Assembly: GCF_000346465.2 (NCBI RefSeq)
Contig: NC_034013.1
Span: 13,708,486 to 13,772,485, forward strand
Length of the DNA: 64,000 nt
Origin: Prunus persica
Taxonomy: Eukaryota > Streptophyta > Magnoliopsida > Rosales > Rosaceae
Direction of reading: 5' to 3'
The notes beneath the pieces were generated by a model. The model searched no databases. It had not been told where the DNA came from and saw only the letters and a list, made by a program, of their open reading frames with translations. The translations under genes were made by a program, and so were the position numbers. Below, piece after piece: positions 1 to 12,527 of the stretch (its first letter is position 1; each line of letters starts with the position of its first letter).

Positions 1-1
1 A

Positions 2-3000
2 GCTGCACTGATATTGGTTTTCATAGTGCATTTCACGGTAGCTCATAATGTCAAGAGGCATGGAGGGGCAGGTGATTGGGTGCAGCCACTGTCCAAGATT
101 CAAATCCACAAAACCATCGATGCGACTCACGAAAATGCATCCGTCCGCGCGTACCCTGTCCTCCTTGGCACCACGGTAAGATCAACTACTTCTTAAGTAT
201 CGCTATTTGTACCACATTTATTGTTCATCAGCTTACTAACCACATTCTCTAATACGAAGTTTTATTGTTAATAATTTTGGCTCACTTCTGTGCGCAGGGG
301 AAAGAATATGAATGGGTAACTGTGAATGTTGTTAGTCCTAATCCTTCTTCAGATGATTGGTTGGGAGTCTTTTCTCCAGCAAAATTCAAGTAAAGTCCAC
401 TTTTGTAACTCTGAAATGAAGTTCTTTTTGGAAAAATACTATGATATGAAGTTCATAGCTGCTTTCCCTGTTGCGTATATAGTGTGCTGTGCTGAGTCAA
501 CTTACAGAGGCTTAGTTTCAGCCGTTGGATACTTAGTACTTTATGTGGTTGAGATTAAAATGTCATTATAGTTCAATAGTCCAGTCAGACCAGAAAAAAA
601 CAAAAAAAAAAAGGTTCAATAGACCAGTATTATGAACCGTTGGATGAAACATAACTCATTTCTTATATTTGGGTTTGCTGGGTTTGTAGATCTGGGCCTC
701 TGTTTGAGTATTTCTACTTTTGTTTATGCTTTTGGGCCTCGCTGGCTATGCATCAAGTAAAGTTTCCGCTCTTGTTACACAAAAAAGAAAAGATAAAAAC
801 GACACCCTTCACCGAAACTCAAGATTATCTTCTACGTGAATTGAATTTGAGTGCACTTTGGGGAAGGAGGAGAGTTTGTCCCACGGCGGTGCCACATCTC
901 TCACCCTTTGACATAGAAAACAAATGTTGATGCTTTTCCACTTTCTATTCTTTTGGCCTTTTAATTCCATACCTTTTTTCTTTCTTTTGGTTTGTTTAAT
1001 GTTTCGTTGGTCCATTTCGTAACAAGAAGCATTTGGATCCAATATGTGATTCTCTAATAGACTTTTCAAATCATTAAAGTTGCAGTAATTTTATTTATTT
1101 TCGGTTTTGTTTCCTATCCATTTCAAAGAAAAGCTTATAGATTAATTAAAGAAGTGAATCTGTTGTGGCAGCGCATCGACCTGCCCATACACTGAAGACT
1201 ATTATGAGCCATATCTATGCTCAGCTCCTATAAAGGTATTTGTATATGTTGTGTTATTTGGCTTGTTGCAATATATGCTCTAACCATTGTCCTGCTGAAC
1301 TCAAATCTTGTTGTTCTCGTTTCTTGCAGTACAAGTATGCCAATTATTCCAATGCTAATTATAACAAGACAGGCAAAACCATTTTGAAATTCCGATTGAT
1401 CAACCAACGGGCAGATTTTGCATTTGCTTTGTTCTCCGGTGGCCTGTCAAGCGTGAGTCTCCATGTCCATATCTCCTCTGTTTCAGATTATCTGCTGCTT
1501 CAAACAGTATTTTATATCACCTGTGTTTCAATTCTTCATATGCTGATAAATGTTCGTGTAATGCAGCCAAAATTGGTGGCAATTTCTAATGCTATAGTTT
1601 TCGCGAATCCGAAGGCACCTCTTTACCCTCGTCTTGCTCTAGCCAAGAGCTGGGATGAAGTAAGTTTTTGTGTTAATTATGATTTATAAGTACTTTTCTT
1701 TCATGCCTTAAAAGTTTCTTGTATGAAATGTTATCCCAAATAAGCAAACCAAGTTTCTAAAAAGTGTTGTTTTACTCTTTTGCAGATGACAGTAACATGG
1801 ACAAGCGGCTATGACATTAGCGAAGCTGTACCTTTTGTTGAGTGGGGTCTCAAGGGAGAAGCTCAAGTTCGATCTCCAGCAGGAACATTGACATTTCCTC
1901 GAGGAAGCATGTGTGGTATGGATCGTATGATCAAAATCTAATTTGAACAGAAATGCCAATTGAGTCTATTTGTAATGAACTTCTTCTTGTGATTTGCAGC
2001 TGAACCAGCACGAACGGTTGGTTGGCGCGATCCTGGTTTCTTCCACACAAGTTTTTTAAAGAATTTGTGGCCTAACTCAAAGTATGCAGCTTGAAAATTA
2101 TAACATTGCATTCTTGTCTTACAAGGAACTATGATGATCAGGAGAGAAGAGACAGCTGTACTGTCCTTAAGGCTTTAGCACTGATTGATTGTTTATGATT
2201 GTTTATGTAGGTACACTTACAAGCTTGGTCATAGGTTATACAATGGTTCCTATATCTGGAGCAAATCCTATGCTTTTACAGCACCACCATATCCAGGGCA
2301 GAACTCGTTACAGCGCATTATTGTGTTTGGTGACATGGGAAAGGTAACATAAAATAAAATGAAAACTATCAAAGCTTGGTGCAGAATGTTGAAGAACCTA
2401 GAAAATTATGCGTTATGTGACATTTAATTTCTAAAGATTTAGTTGACTAGATGCATGCAACAGAGAATTTACTTTTCCTCAACAAAAATTTCAGGCTGAA
2501 CGTGATGGTTCGAATGAATACGCTGATTATCAGCCAGGCTCACTCAACACCACAGATTCACTGATCAAGGACCTAGACAACTTTGACATAGTTTTCCACA
2601 TAGGAGATATGCCCTATGCCAATGGATACTTGTCACAGTGGGATCAGTTCACATCGCAGGTGGAGCCTATTGCATCAGCTGTGCCGTACATGGTTGCAAG
2701 GTTTGCATGCTTCTTTTTTTTATCCTTAGTGCTCTGCATATATACTTGTGCTCAATGTATAAGCTGTTCACATTTTCCTCTGAAACTTATACGATTTGCT
2801 CCAACAGTGGCAACCACGAACGAGATACACCAAACACCGGCGGCTTCTATGACACTAATGATTCGGGTGGTGAATGTGGAGTGCCAGCTGAGACTATGTT
2901 TTTTGTTCCTGCTGATAACAGGGCTAAGTTCTGGTAAATAACATGAATGATTCTGTGACTTATTATGACTGGTTAGAGAAGAAAAATCTTAGAGGAAGTT

Positions 3001-3894
3001 AAAGTTGGTTAACCAAATACTTAGCAAACAGGAAATATTTACAAACCAAATGTGTCTATCTAAGCTTATTTGAGTATACTAATGACATTCTGAATCAACA
3101 CAACAAATTACATATACCAATCATCCAATAAGTTGGCTAGTTAGCATGTAACACTGTAATTTGTTCTTTTCAGGTATCAAGCAGATTATGGCATGTTCCA
3201 CTTCTGTATAGCTGACACTGAGCATGACTGGAGGGAAGGTTCTGAGCAGTACCAATTTATTGAGAAATGCCTAGCAGCAGCTGACAGGAACAAACAGCCT
3301 TGGCTGATATTCGCTGGTCATCGTGTTCTTGGCTATTCCTCTAACTCTTGGTATGGCCAGGAGGGTTCATTTGAAGAGCCTATGGGAAGAGATGATATGC
3401 AAAAGCTTTGGCAAAGGTACAAGGTGGACATTGCATTTTATGGCCATGTACATAACTATGAAAGAATATGCCCCATCTATCAGGTATGCAAAAACATAAT
3501 AGCATTTGAAGAGCTCTTAGACTTACCGGTTTAAATCGTCTGCGGTTTACTAATCTGATCCTTCATCATTGATTTCTATGTGTTGCAGAACCAATGTGTA
3601 AATTCAGAACTATCCCATTATTCAGGAACTGTGAATGGAACAATTCATGTTGTTGTTGGTGGAGGAGGCAGCCACTTATCAGAGTTTAGTACACTAAAGA
3701 CAGTTTGGAGCGTTTACCAGGATCTTGACTTTGGCTATACAAAACTCACAGCATTTAACCACTCTTATCTTCTCTTTGAGTACATGAAGAGCAGTGATGG
3801 GAAGGTCTACGATTCCTTCACTATCTCAAGGGACTACAGGGATGTGTTGGCCTGTGTTCATGATGGCTGTGAACCGACCACTTTGGCTACATGA
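2..3894 (+). CDS. PAP27-like: Purple acid phosphatase, PAP27/PAP24 type, copy 1 (5' partial)
   Basis: A secreted-type metallophosphoesterase of the large plant PAP group. Coding exons: 2-175, 298-389, 1172-1235, 1330-1452, 1567-1659, 1786-1915, 2000-2081, 2211-2343, 2495-2700, 2808-2933, 3174-3483, 3589-3894; all GT-AG, giving 612 visible residues. The window opens inside exon 1, within the hydrophobic signal peptide (ALILVFIVHFTVA), so the start codon lies upstream. The metal-ligand motifs are all visible: GDMG, GDMPY, GNHE, the His of IFAGH, and GHVH. The C-terminus ends DVLACVHDGCEPTTLAT. It is followed in the same orientation by a full paralogue with the same exon phases, so the pair is a tandem duplication. 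Members of this clade are often labelled 'probable inactive', but no ligand is missing here. Family call is firm; orthology to PAP27 versus PAP24 is inference. Confidence 0.93.
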
Positions 3895-5105
3895 TTTAAG
3901 TGTCATCTCACTTTCTTTTTCTTTTCTGCTCAAGCATTGTATACATGTTTGACGAGAAAATTGGCATTTAATTATTGAAGCTGTTAAGTTGTAGACAGAA
4001 CAAGCCATGACCGGTGAGCTTTCTGGTATTCTCTATCAATGAATAAACTCCTAATTTCTCGATATTTCCTTTGCTTTTGGTTCTTTCATTCTTTTATTTA
4101 TTTATTTATTTATATGTAAGCGATATTAGGGAGGGGGATTTCTCACATACACTATCAAGATACCATAAGGGTTCGAACGTGAGACCACTAGTCTTTGATT
4201 CGTAAGTGTTGTTTAAAGGCACAGTTCTAGTACAAGTATAATTGACCAATTGTTGGGTTTAATTAAATTTGGTTGAAGCTAAGCTAGAGATAAGAGTACA
4301 TGCTTATGATTGGTCCAAGCACTTCAAATTCCAGTAGAATAGTATTTGAAATTGGATTAATTCTTAGCTTGACACTTCCATACCACCAATAAGTCTCAAT
4401 AATGCCTTCTTTTTTTCTTTTTTTTTTGGTTCAACAATAACTCTCAATACTGTTAGGTCGAGGAAAAGGCTAGCAAGCAAGCACCAATCAAAAGATGGCT
4501 TGATATAAAAATTTAGTTGCAACGTGCATATTTTTATTGACACATATTTTGAAAACCGCTTAGATTTTTATTTTCTTGTTTTGGTCAATGAAAACAGTTA
4601 CTTGAATCTGATTTTATGTTCAAATGTGTTGGTGGGAAATTTTAAGGAATTGGTCCATATTATGAAACCAAAATTACCAACATCCAAAATGGTCATCTAG
4701 AAACACGGTAAATTTTGTGCACGCATGCAACGAAAGAATCCATTCAAGCTTAAACAGTTGGAGACAATGCACTACTACAGAGACCAACAGATAGGCTCTT
4801 CCCTTCCCCTTTCTCTGCTAATTTTGGGAGAGAGAGACTGAGAGAGTCACTTGTGGTTTCTTATTAAAATCCAAGCCGATTTCTCTCTCTGTTTCTCTCC
4901 CTCTGCAATCCTTCTCGCATTCAACCTCCAATTTTATCTCCCAATTGATAAAGGATAATACCGGGAATTAGAGGAAAAGATAGAGAGTGAAACTTGGATA
5001 TTCTGGGACTGTAATTGGTACCAAAGTTGGTTCGTTATCCGATCTTCTGCTACTTGTAAGGGTTTCTTGAATTTTACGCATTGCGTTCAAAACCCACCTC
5101 AGAAA
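3895..5105. other. Intergenic and 5' leader between the two PAP genes
   Basis: Holds the 3' end of PAP copy 1 (AT-rich, a TTTA tetranucleotide run near 4092-4113) and the promoter and leader of copy 2. CT-rich tracts at 4880-4920 are typical of plant 5' leaders. A degenerate RNA polymerase III B-box-like sequence (gggttcgaacgtgag, about 4170-4185) suggests an old SINE remnant on the minus strand. No gene is visible. Confidence 0.5.
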
Positions 5106-8100
5106 ATGGAACAAAGCTTTCGACTTTTCACGATTTTTCTGATTTTGGGCTTAACCAACTTGGGCTCAGCTTGTGCTAATATCGGTGGTTTTGGGGAACA
5201 GCCACTCTCCAAGATTGCCATTGAGAAAGCCACTCTCAACCTCCATGACTCGGCCTCCGTTAAAGTCTGTCCTCCTGTTATCGGCTTACAGGTAACAACT
5301 TCTGTTTGCTATTTTGATTCAAAGGCGCCAACAAGCATCTATTAAGTTATTCACTGTAAAGTTATATGCTATTTTATAACATAATGAATGGGGCTTTTGT
5401 ATGTGGTTAAAGTTCATCGATTTGTTTTGTACAAGTAGGAAGTGAATGGCACTTTAGAACAAAAGATTGAGACATGTAGCCAGTGGGGTATAGCTCAGTT
5501 GGTTGAGCTCTTCCACCTCCATCCATCTAGTCAGATGTTCGAAATCCCCAGGCACCCAATGAATGTTTATGTAAACCCCCCCTCCCCCAATCGCTTGTAC
5601 TAAAAAAAAAAGATTGAGACATGTCAAAAATATGAAGTAAAGTGGATAGCTCAATCTGCAGAACAAGGCATGGCTACTAGATTATGCAGTAAAGTGAATA
5701 GTTGATCTTACTTTTATTATCATTTAATTTTAAATTTGATTAATATGTCAATGATAGACATTAAGACCAACACTTATGGTGTCCAATTTCTTACCCCCAA
5801 AATTTATACTGATAGCTGGTCGCTACTGTAGTATTTTGATTGAATAATAAGTCTTTAACTTTGTGGATGTAATTTGTTGGTAACTGTTGGCTGAATGGGT
5901 GCTGACTTTTTAAAGTACATGAATTTCTGCACTGAGTTCCAGTTTTGACTTCATATAATCTGTGTGTGTTATTTCATTCATGGAGTTGAAGTGTTGATGA
6001 TTTGTTTTAATTCGTATGATTACAGGGTGAGGATACCCAATGGGTAACTGTGGCTCTTGAGTACCCTAATCCTTCTGCAGATGATTGGGTTGGAGTTTTT
6101 TCTCCTGCAAAATTCAAGTAATGTACATGACCAAATGATCATATAACCTGTTTTACCACAACTGTCTAGCTATTGATTCAACGTAGTACATATTAGTCGG
6201 AGGTGCTAGAGGGACTGAATCTTCTGTGCAAAAATGTCATAATCAACCATTAGTTTACCAAAACCATGTCCACTGATAACTGCAGACTGTAGAAAATCTT
6301 TGTTTCTTTATTTGAAATTCAAGTAATAATGTTTTGCTATGACAGCTCAGCAACGTGCCCACCAGTAGATGATCCTGAAGAACAAAAACCCTATATATGC
6401 TCTGCCCCTATAAAGGTTTGTGGTTGTAGTTTCTAACTTCGTAAAAACGAAATTAAAGTAACATATGAAACGATTTCATTTGGACTTGTCTAGCCTTTGT
6501 GATATATATTACCTGTGTTTCAGTACAAGTATGCAAAAGACTCCAATCCAGATTATACAAAGACTGGCAAAGCTTCTTTGAAGTTTCTGCTTATAAATCA
6601 GCGTGCAGATTTCTCATTCGCATTATTTTCAGGCGGGTTGTCAAATGTACGAGCATGATTCTTTCTTCCGCTCCTATGCTTCCTCATATTCTACCTCTTA
6701 GTTAAAGAATTAATGTATATTTTTTCTTATTGCATTCATCTTTGTCACCTTGGACCTTCGTACATATGACCTCTCATTATTTTTCCTAATTAATCAACTT
6801 TTATGATTTAATGATTTTAAATGTGATTGACCCAAACTTGAATTTTGCAGCCAAAGCTGGTGGCAGTTTCAAACTTCATATCATTTGCCAATCCTAAAGC
6901 ACCTGTATATCCACGTCTTGCTCAAGGGAAGTCTTGGAATGAAGTAAGTTTATCTTAATTGTTGATTCGCTTTGTGCTATTTTGATGGACATTGGATTAT
7001 TGAGTTCTTGAACATGTGGAATCCACATTTTCACCAATTATGTTAAACTTCTTTCTAAGTCTTGACCTTGGGTTATCTGATGCTAATTTTTTTAATAAAC
7101 ATCCTAGAATTTGAAAGGTTATGTTATGGTCCATGCAACTTTTGGCTTGCTATAAACTCATATTAAGGTATTTCTATTTTTCTTTTCTTTTATATATTTT
7201 GCAGATGACAGTAACTTGGACAAGTGGCTACGACATAAATGAAGCTATTCCATTTGTTGAGTGGGGTATTAAGGGGGAACTTCGAATGCGAGCCCCGGCT
7301 GGAACATTGACATTTGATCGTAGCAGCATGTGTGGTATGATTCATTTTTTCTATTTGTGATAACACCACGTTGCATGATCTACTGAGACTTTCTATTTTG
7401 ATAATGAAATGATTTCACAGTGATGGGATATTGAGGGCTGTTTAGGCCATGTTGCATACTGAGGTTTTTCTCTTCTTTACCTTTAGGTTCACCTGCTAGG
7501 ACTGTTGGGTGGCGCGATCCTGGTTTCATACATACAAGTTTCCTGAAGAATTTGTGGCCAAACGTTGTGTATGCATATAAGGATTTATATCCCTTTTTGT
7601 TTTTGTGTTTTTGTTTATGAGTTTTGTTAAGTACTGATGATATCTTCTTACTGTTATGATGGTTTTTCAGGTACATCTACAGGATGGGCCATCGTTTGGT
7701 TGATGGTTCATTTATTTGGAGCAAGTTCTACTCATTCAGATCATCTCCATATCCTGGACAGGACTCCTTACAGCGTGTCATAATATTCGGTGACATGGGG
7801 AAGGTACTTTTAATTGTTGTTTTTATTTGCAGATGTCTTTTACTGTTTACATGAGTGGAAGATCCGAGCAGAAATAGATTTTGAACGATGCCATTTACCA
7901 GTTACATAGAACTTCCATTTGTGAGGTTGCTTGACAACCATTGCTAGGGGTTTTAGGCATAAGTTCCAACCTTTCTCTACAATGTCATGTGTTTAAATGT
8001 TATAAAAGGAGTTAGATTACGTTGAGGTTTTGGTATGTGATACATGTTTAAACCTGCATCTTTCAGGGCGAGCGTGATGGTTCAAATGAGTACAGTAATT

Positions 8101-9425
8101 ACCAGCCTGGTGCACTGAACACTACGGATCAAATCATCAGGGATTTGAACAACATTGACATTGTTTTTCATATAGGAGATCTATCATATGCAAATGGGTA
8201 CATCTCACAGTGGGACCAATTCACATCACAGGTGGAACCCATTGCATCAACTGTGCCATATATGGTTGGCAGGTTTGTGGAATGGTCCTTACATATTTCT
8301 GTCAGTTATATAATTATAAATTAGATTTCAGAAATTCCTTTATGATCTCTGTTGAATGAATATTTTTCTTTGATTCCTGCAGTGGTAATCATGAACGCGA
8401 TTGGCCTGATTCAGGGTCCTTTTATGACCAAAATGATTCAGGTGGAGAATGCGGTGTGCTGGCTGAGACCATGTTCTATGTTCCAGCTGAGAACCGAGCA
8501 AAGTTTTGGTAAATTGCATGACTGCATTTCTAGTAATTTAAAGTGTTTATACTTTGAAGGATGTGAGACCTGATACACCACATCATTTCAATCCGTTTTT
8601 ATCAACTGCTTTCTTTGCTTTTCTCTGCAGAGCAGTGTCTTTGTTCTTAAGCTTGTGTGCCGCATATTCTAATGAAAATTCTATGAATGTACATACAGGT
8701 ATTCAACTGATTATGGGATGTTCCGCTTCTGTGTAGCTGACACTGAACATGACTGGAGGGAGGGATCTGAGCAGTACAAGTTCATCGAGAATTGCCTTGC
8801 ATCTGTGGATAGACAAAAGCAACCTTGGTTGATCTTTTTAGCTCATCGGGTGCTGGGCTATTCCTCTAACTGGTGGTATGGGCAGGAGGGCTCATTCGAA
8901 GAGCCAATGGGAAGGGAAAGCTTGCAGAAACTTTGGCAGAAGTACAAGGTAGACATTGCATTTTATGGCCACGTCCACAACTATGAAAGGTCGTGCCCCA
9001 TCTACCAGGTATCAAATTGTTTAGCCACTTCTAAGTTTAGCTTGAAAATCTTCAGTTCCAGTCTCAATACAAAGTTTTCCGATGACTTTGATTTCATTTC
9101 TTTAATCTTTTCGTTGTAGAACCAATGCGTAACGTCAGAAAAATCGCACTTTTCCGGCACATTCAAAGGGACAATCCATGTTGTTGTTGGAGGGGCTGGG
9201 AGCCATTTATCTGACTTCAGCCAAGTGAAGCCTAATTGGAGTATTTACAGAGATTATGACTACGGATTTGTGAAATTGACCGCATTCAATCACACATCTC
9301 TCCTCTTTGAGTACAAGAAAAGCAGCGACAGTAGTGTCCATGATTCCTTCACCGTATCAAGGGACTACACAGACGTATTGGCTTGTGTACATGACAGTTG
9401 CGAACCAACCACCGCTGCGTCCTAG
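5106..9425 (+). CDS. PAP27-like: Purple acid phosphatase, PAP27/PAP24 type, copy 2 (complete)
   Basis: Complete paralogue of the preceding gene. Exons: 5106-5291, 6026-6117, 6346-6415, 6524-6646, 6851-6943, 7205-7334, 7487-7568, 7671-7803, 8067-8272, 8383-8508, 8699-9008, 9120-9425, giving 618 residues, close to the roughly 610 of Arabidopsis PAP27. The ATG at 5106 begins a signal peptide (MEQSFRLFTIFLILGL...SACA), which implies entry to the secretory pathway. The N-terminal beta-sandwich domain is followed by the metallophosphatase domain with GDMG, GDLSY, GNHE, the His of IFLAH, and GHVH. The C-terminus is DVLACVHDSCEPTTAAS. It differs from copy 1 near the active site (ERDWPDSGSF versus ERDTPNTGGF). 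Intron 1 is much longer than in copy 1 and carries a SINE. The substrate is unknown; this family hydrolyses phosphate esters and anhydrides. Confidence 0.95.
5461..5624 (+). mobile_element. tRNA-derived SINE with 17-bp target-site duplication
   Basis: Inside intron 1 of PAP copy 2. The element body (about 5478-5607) opens with a tRNA-like head: A-box-like tatagctcagttggttgagc and B-box-like gttcgaaatcccc. It ends in a run of A. It is bracketed by a perfect direct repeat, aaaagattgagacatgt, at 5461-5477 and 5608-5624, the target-site duplication expected of LINE-mediated insertion. It lies in the sense orientation of the host gene. The intact duplication suggests a fairly recent insertion. The SINE family was not identified. 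Confidence 0.85.
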
Positions 9426-9689
9426 AATTATAACACTATCTTCAAATTCTTTTCTATTTCATTTGGCAGCTATATATAATGTAATATATGATGCTTGCTT
9501 GCTTGTTAGTTCAACTTTGTTGACTATTAGATGTGTTACAAGAGGAATGCAATTATCAATTGGGGTATTATCAAGCCATCAAATCTGAAATAATAAATTT
9601 GACCCCGTGTTTCATTCCAACTTTCATTCAAGACATTTTTATTACACAAGTGATAGTCTAAGTAACTTACTCTAACATTTATCTTTTCT

Positions 9690-9768
9690 AGGGGTTCGAA
9701 CCTCGGTACAAGGTCATGCACTTACTATCCTAGCCAACTGGTCTAACACACGCTCATTTATGGGCATA
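9690..9768 (-). mobile_element. tRNA-like SINE head (minus strand)
   Basis: Read on the minus strand, this holds an A-box-like sequence (tagaccagttggctagg, 9749-9731 region) and about 40 bp later a B-box-like ggttcgaacccc (about 9702-9691). The order and spacing match a polymerase III promoter. No cloverleaf closes, so it is not a working tRNA gene. The tail and any target duplication were not resolved; AT-rich sequence to about 9600 may belong to it. It lies between the converging PAP copy 2 and snurportin genes. Confidence 0.5.
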
Positions 9769-10128
9769 AGGAAAAAAATGATTACGCATGTCTCACCGTA
9801 AAATCAATAATCACTTTCCAATTCCTTATTCCCCAGTCCTAAGTTCCCATAACATGTCTTGAGAACTTCTATACATTGATGATCATCCCACATCATTACG
9901 TAGCTCGCATACAGATAATCTTGTTCTCCCATATCAACGTTCTAATTTAAGAGTACAATTAAATTAGAGTAGGCATAAATCAAACCCTACACTCAAGCCA
10001 TGCAGCTTGACAATGCAAGTTTTAAGAGCCTTTTGGAGCATATAAACATCACCACGGTGATCACAGTGAGGGTAATTTGTCTGCGGTGTGCCCTGCCTAC
10101 CATTACTTTCAGAGTTATCAACTTATGA

Positions 10129-12527
10129 TCAACCAACCATATCAACGTCAGGTCTGTTTCCTTCATCATCTGGTGTGTTGATTGATGCTACCAAATCATC
10201 AATTTTCAGGGGGGACCCCCGAACCATATTCTGAAACATGACCTGCAAGGTTATATTCCAAAGAGATCATTAGTATCAGAAAAGATTTTAATAAAATTTT
10301 ACTGGGCTAATCTTAACATCAAGAAAGAGTGAATTCCACCAGACATTTTTCTACAAACCTTGGAGTAACTATCTGCAAAAGCACGTGCTCGGTTGGACTT
10401 TCCAAGGTAATGTAAATCAGCCTTCTCAAGCTTCCCATCCACAACACTCAATCCTCCATCGCCAATAGCAAAACGAAGAAGATTTCCAGAATGCAACCCT
10501 GACTGAAAATAAAATGAAAAGTTAAAATACAAAGGCGAATAACATCATCGAATGAAGAAAAATAGGAAAAATGCTAAATGTCCCGGCTACCTCTTCACAG
10601 AGTTGCAAAGAACCCAGAGGTACCAGCCAGTCAGTTTATCTGGTCAAGCCCCAAAATGGTTTTACTAGTGGCCTGAGATAGAGCCACACTTTCATCGGAA
10701 AACCAAGGGCAAGGGCTAATTTGCCATGGTCGTGGCTTTTGAGCATGGGGTTGATTGGGGAGAGAAAAGAAGAGGGAAAAAAAGCTACCATGCTAAGAGA
10801 AATTTTTGTTTCGGTGACAGAACACTAAAATTTGTAATGACTGCAAAAGCAGCACCACTCCCTTAAAAAGTCGTACCACACTTTTAAGCACTACTTGTAC
10901 TTACTGGGTGCAGATATCCATGTCAATTAGTTGATGTAAAAAATTTCTAGTTTGAAAATTAACTATAAAGCAAACCTTTTGTATGAAGTCCAAATCTAAG
11001 CAACTAAATACAACTGGGGGGTCATCTGAGGTAGTCACTTTTCCATCATCTTGCAGCTCCAAAACTACCTGATCATATGGAATGAGAGGGAGAGAGAGGG
11101 AGTGTCTGTGTGTGTCAGCCAATCACAATATATATCTAAGTTATAATGGAAAATACGTAAGATATGTAATGAAAAATACCTGTTGATGGCTTGGAACCTG
11201 TCCTTTATTATCTGTGTCAATAACATACTGACTGCAGTTCTCATCCTTCCAAACTAATGCCAGTGGTGTATTTCCAGGTTGATAATGAGCATGCCTAGCA
11301 AAAACAACAATTTTACATAAATCTTATGCTAAAGTAGGTTCCAATAGTATAAATCTGAGAACAATGACAGTGAGTCCTCAAACTGTCATCTGACCCGACA
11401 AGCACAGATGTAGTGATTCACAGTGACAACATAGGGCATATTTCACAGCTCCAAACAACAGATAACCTAGAATCATATATCACCGCTATCAACACTCTCA
11501 TATCAACAAATTTCAAGTAGTATCAGGGAATGGGCTTACTTGTTATAAAATAAAAGACCATCTTTTACATAAGGTACCCCTCCAGCGTATGCAGCATGTA
11601 GACCAGACTGATCACAAGTATGTACAGGAACCAAGCTGAACCTATACTTATGATAATGGGAGGGAGGCTCACAAGCCCCCGTCTCAGCCAGCTTAGAATT
11701 CAACCAAAAGAACCTAAACTCAGCCGTACAATCATACAAAGAGTAGCCTCTCCAGCACACCATGTCGATTACATAGTAAGTCTGGTCCATCTGCATTCAT
11801 TTCACAACCAGCTTGACAAATTAACAAACACTTAGAGCGCAATGCAAACAAGTAAACAATCAAACTTAAATGATAATTGAATTACTTACCTCGTGAAATA
11901 TACAGTCTAGGATTGAATATGATTGAGCAGAACCCGACCCGTCTCTGGTCCTGGCACCATTGGGTAGAGCAGACGGGAAACGGTGGAGGACGGTGCCGTT
12001 TCGTTGCCTACTGATTGTCGTTCCGTCCGATGAAACGACGAAGCATCTCTTCCCAGATGGTCTCGCAAACACATACCTACACTTACCCAAACCCAAAATT
12101 ACTTATTAAAAAAAAAAGTAAAATTATTAGAAAATAAAAACAAATTTTGACGGTGAAAAGTGAACCAGTCGTGGGGCAAGCGATGAGGGACGTCGATCAT
12201 CCACTCGGGGAGCATGAGCTGTCTGGCGAACCACTTCCGCCCCTCTGTGCCTCTGAGCTTCGAAGCGTTGCGAAGATCGAATTCGAAGTCGGAGTCGGAT
12301 TCTTTGGACGATGATCCGAGTTCGAGTTCGGGTTCGGGTTCGGGTTCGGGTTCGGAGGGCTGTTCATGTTCGGGCGGGAGGGAGAGTAGGGTGGAGGCTA
12401 GGCGGCGGGCCTGGAGCTGTGCGTCGTGCCGGCCTTGCTCTTGGCGCTTCAGCGAGAGCTCTCGGCGCCTCTGCTGGTCTGAGATCGCCGGCCTTTTGTA
12501 GGCGCGGCGGAGATCGTGCGGCGCCAT
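10129..12527 (-). CDS. SNUPN: Snurportin-1 family snRNP import adaptor
   Basis: Exons in transcription order: 12527-12166, 12076-11890, 11790-11540, 11294-11180, 11068-10976, 10502-10359, 10242-10129; 421 residues. Snurportin binds the trimethylguanosine cap of spliceosomal snRNAs and hands snRNPs to importin beta for nuclear import. The N-terminus (MAPHDLRRAYKRPAISDQQ and the following basic stretch) resembles an importin-beta-binding helix. After an acidic Glu-Pro/Ser linker comes the cap-binding domain, starting around WFARQLMLPEWM and including VFARPSGKRCFVVSSDGTT, PNGARTRDGSGSAQSYSILD, DMVCWRGYSLYDCTAEFRFF and YVKDGLLFYNK. A hexanucleotide repeat encodes part of the linker. The gene is head-to-head with the COMM-domain gene. 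The family assignment is strong; the function is inferred from animal snurportin. Confidence 0.92.
12310..12357 (-). repeat. In-frame hexanucleotide repeat encoding Glu-Pro
   Basis: Several near-perfect copies of ttcggg/ttcgag on the + strand, read on the minus strand as alternating Glu and Pro codons in the snurportin linker. The unit length keeps the frame, so copy-number change would lengthen or shorten an acidic linker without a frameshift. Confidence 0.85.
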
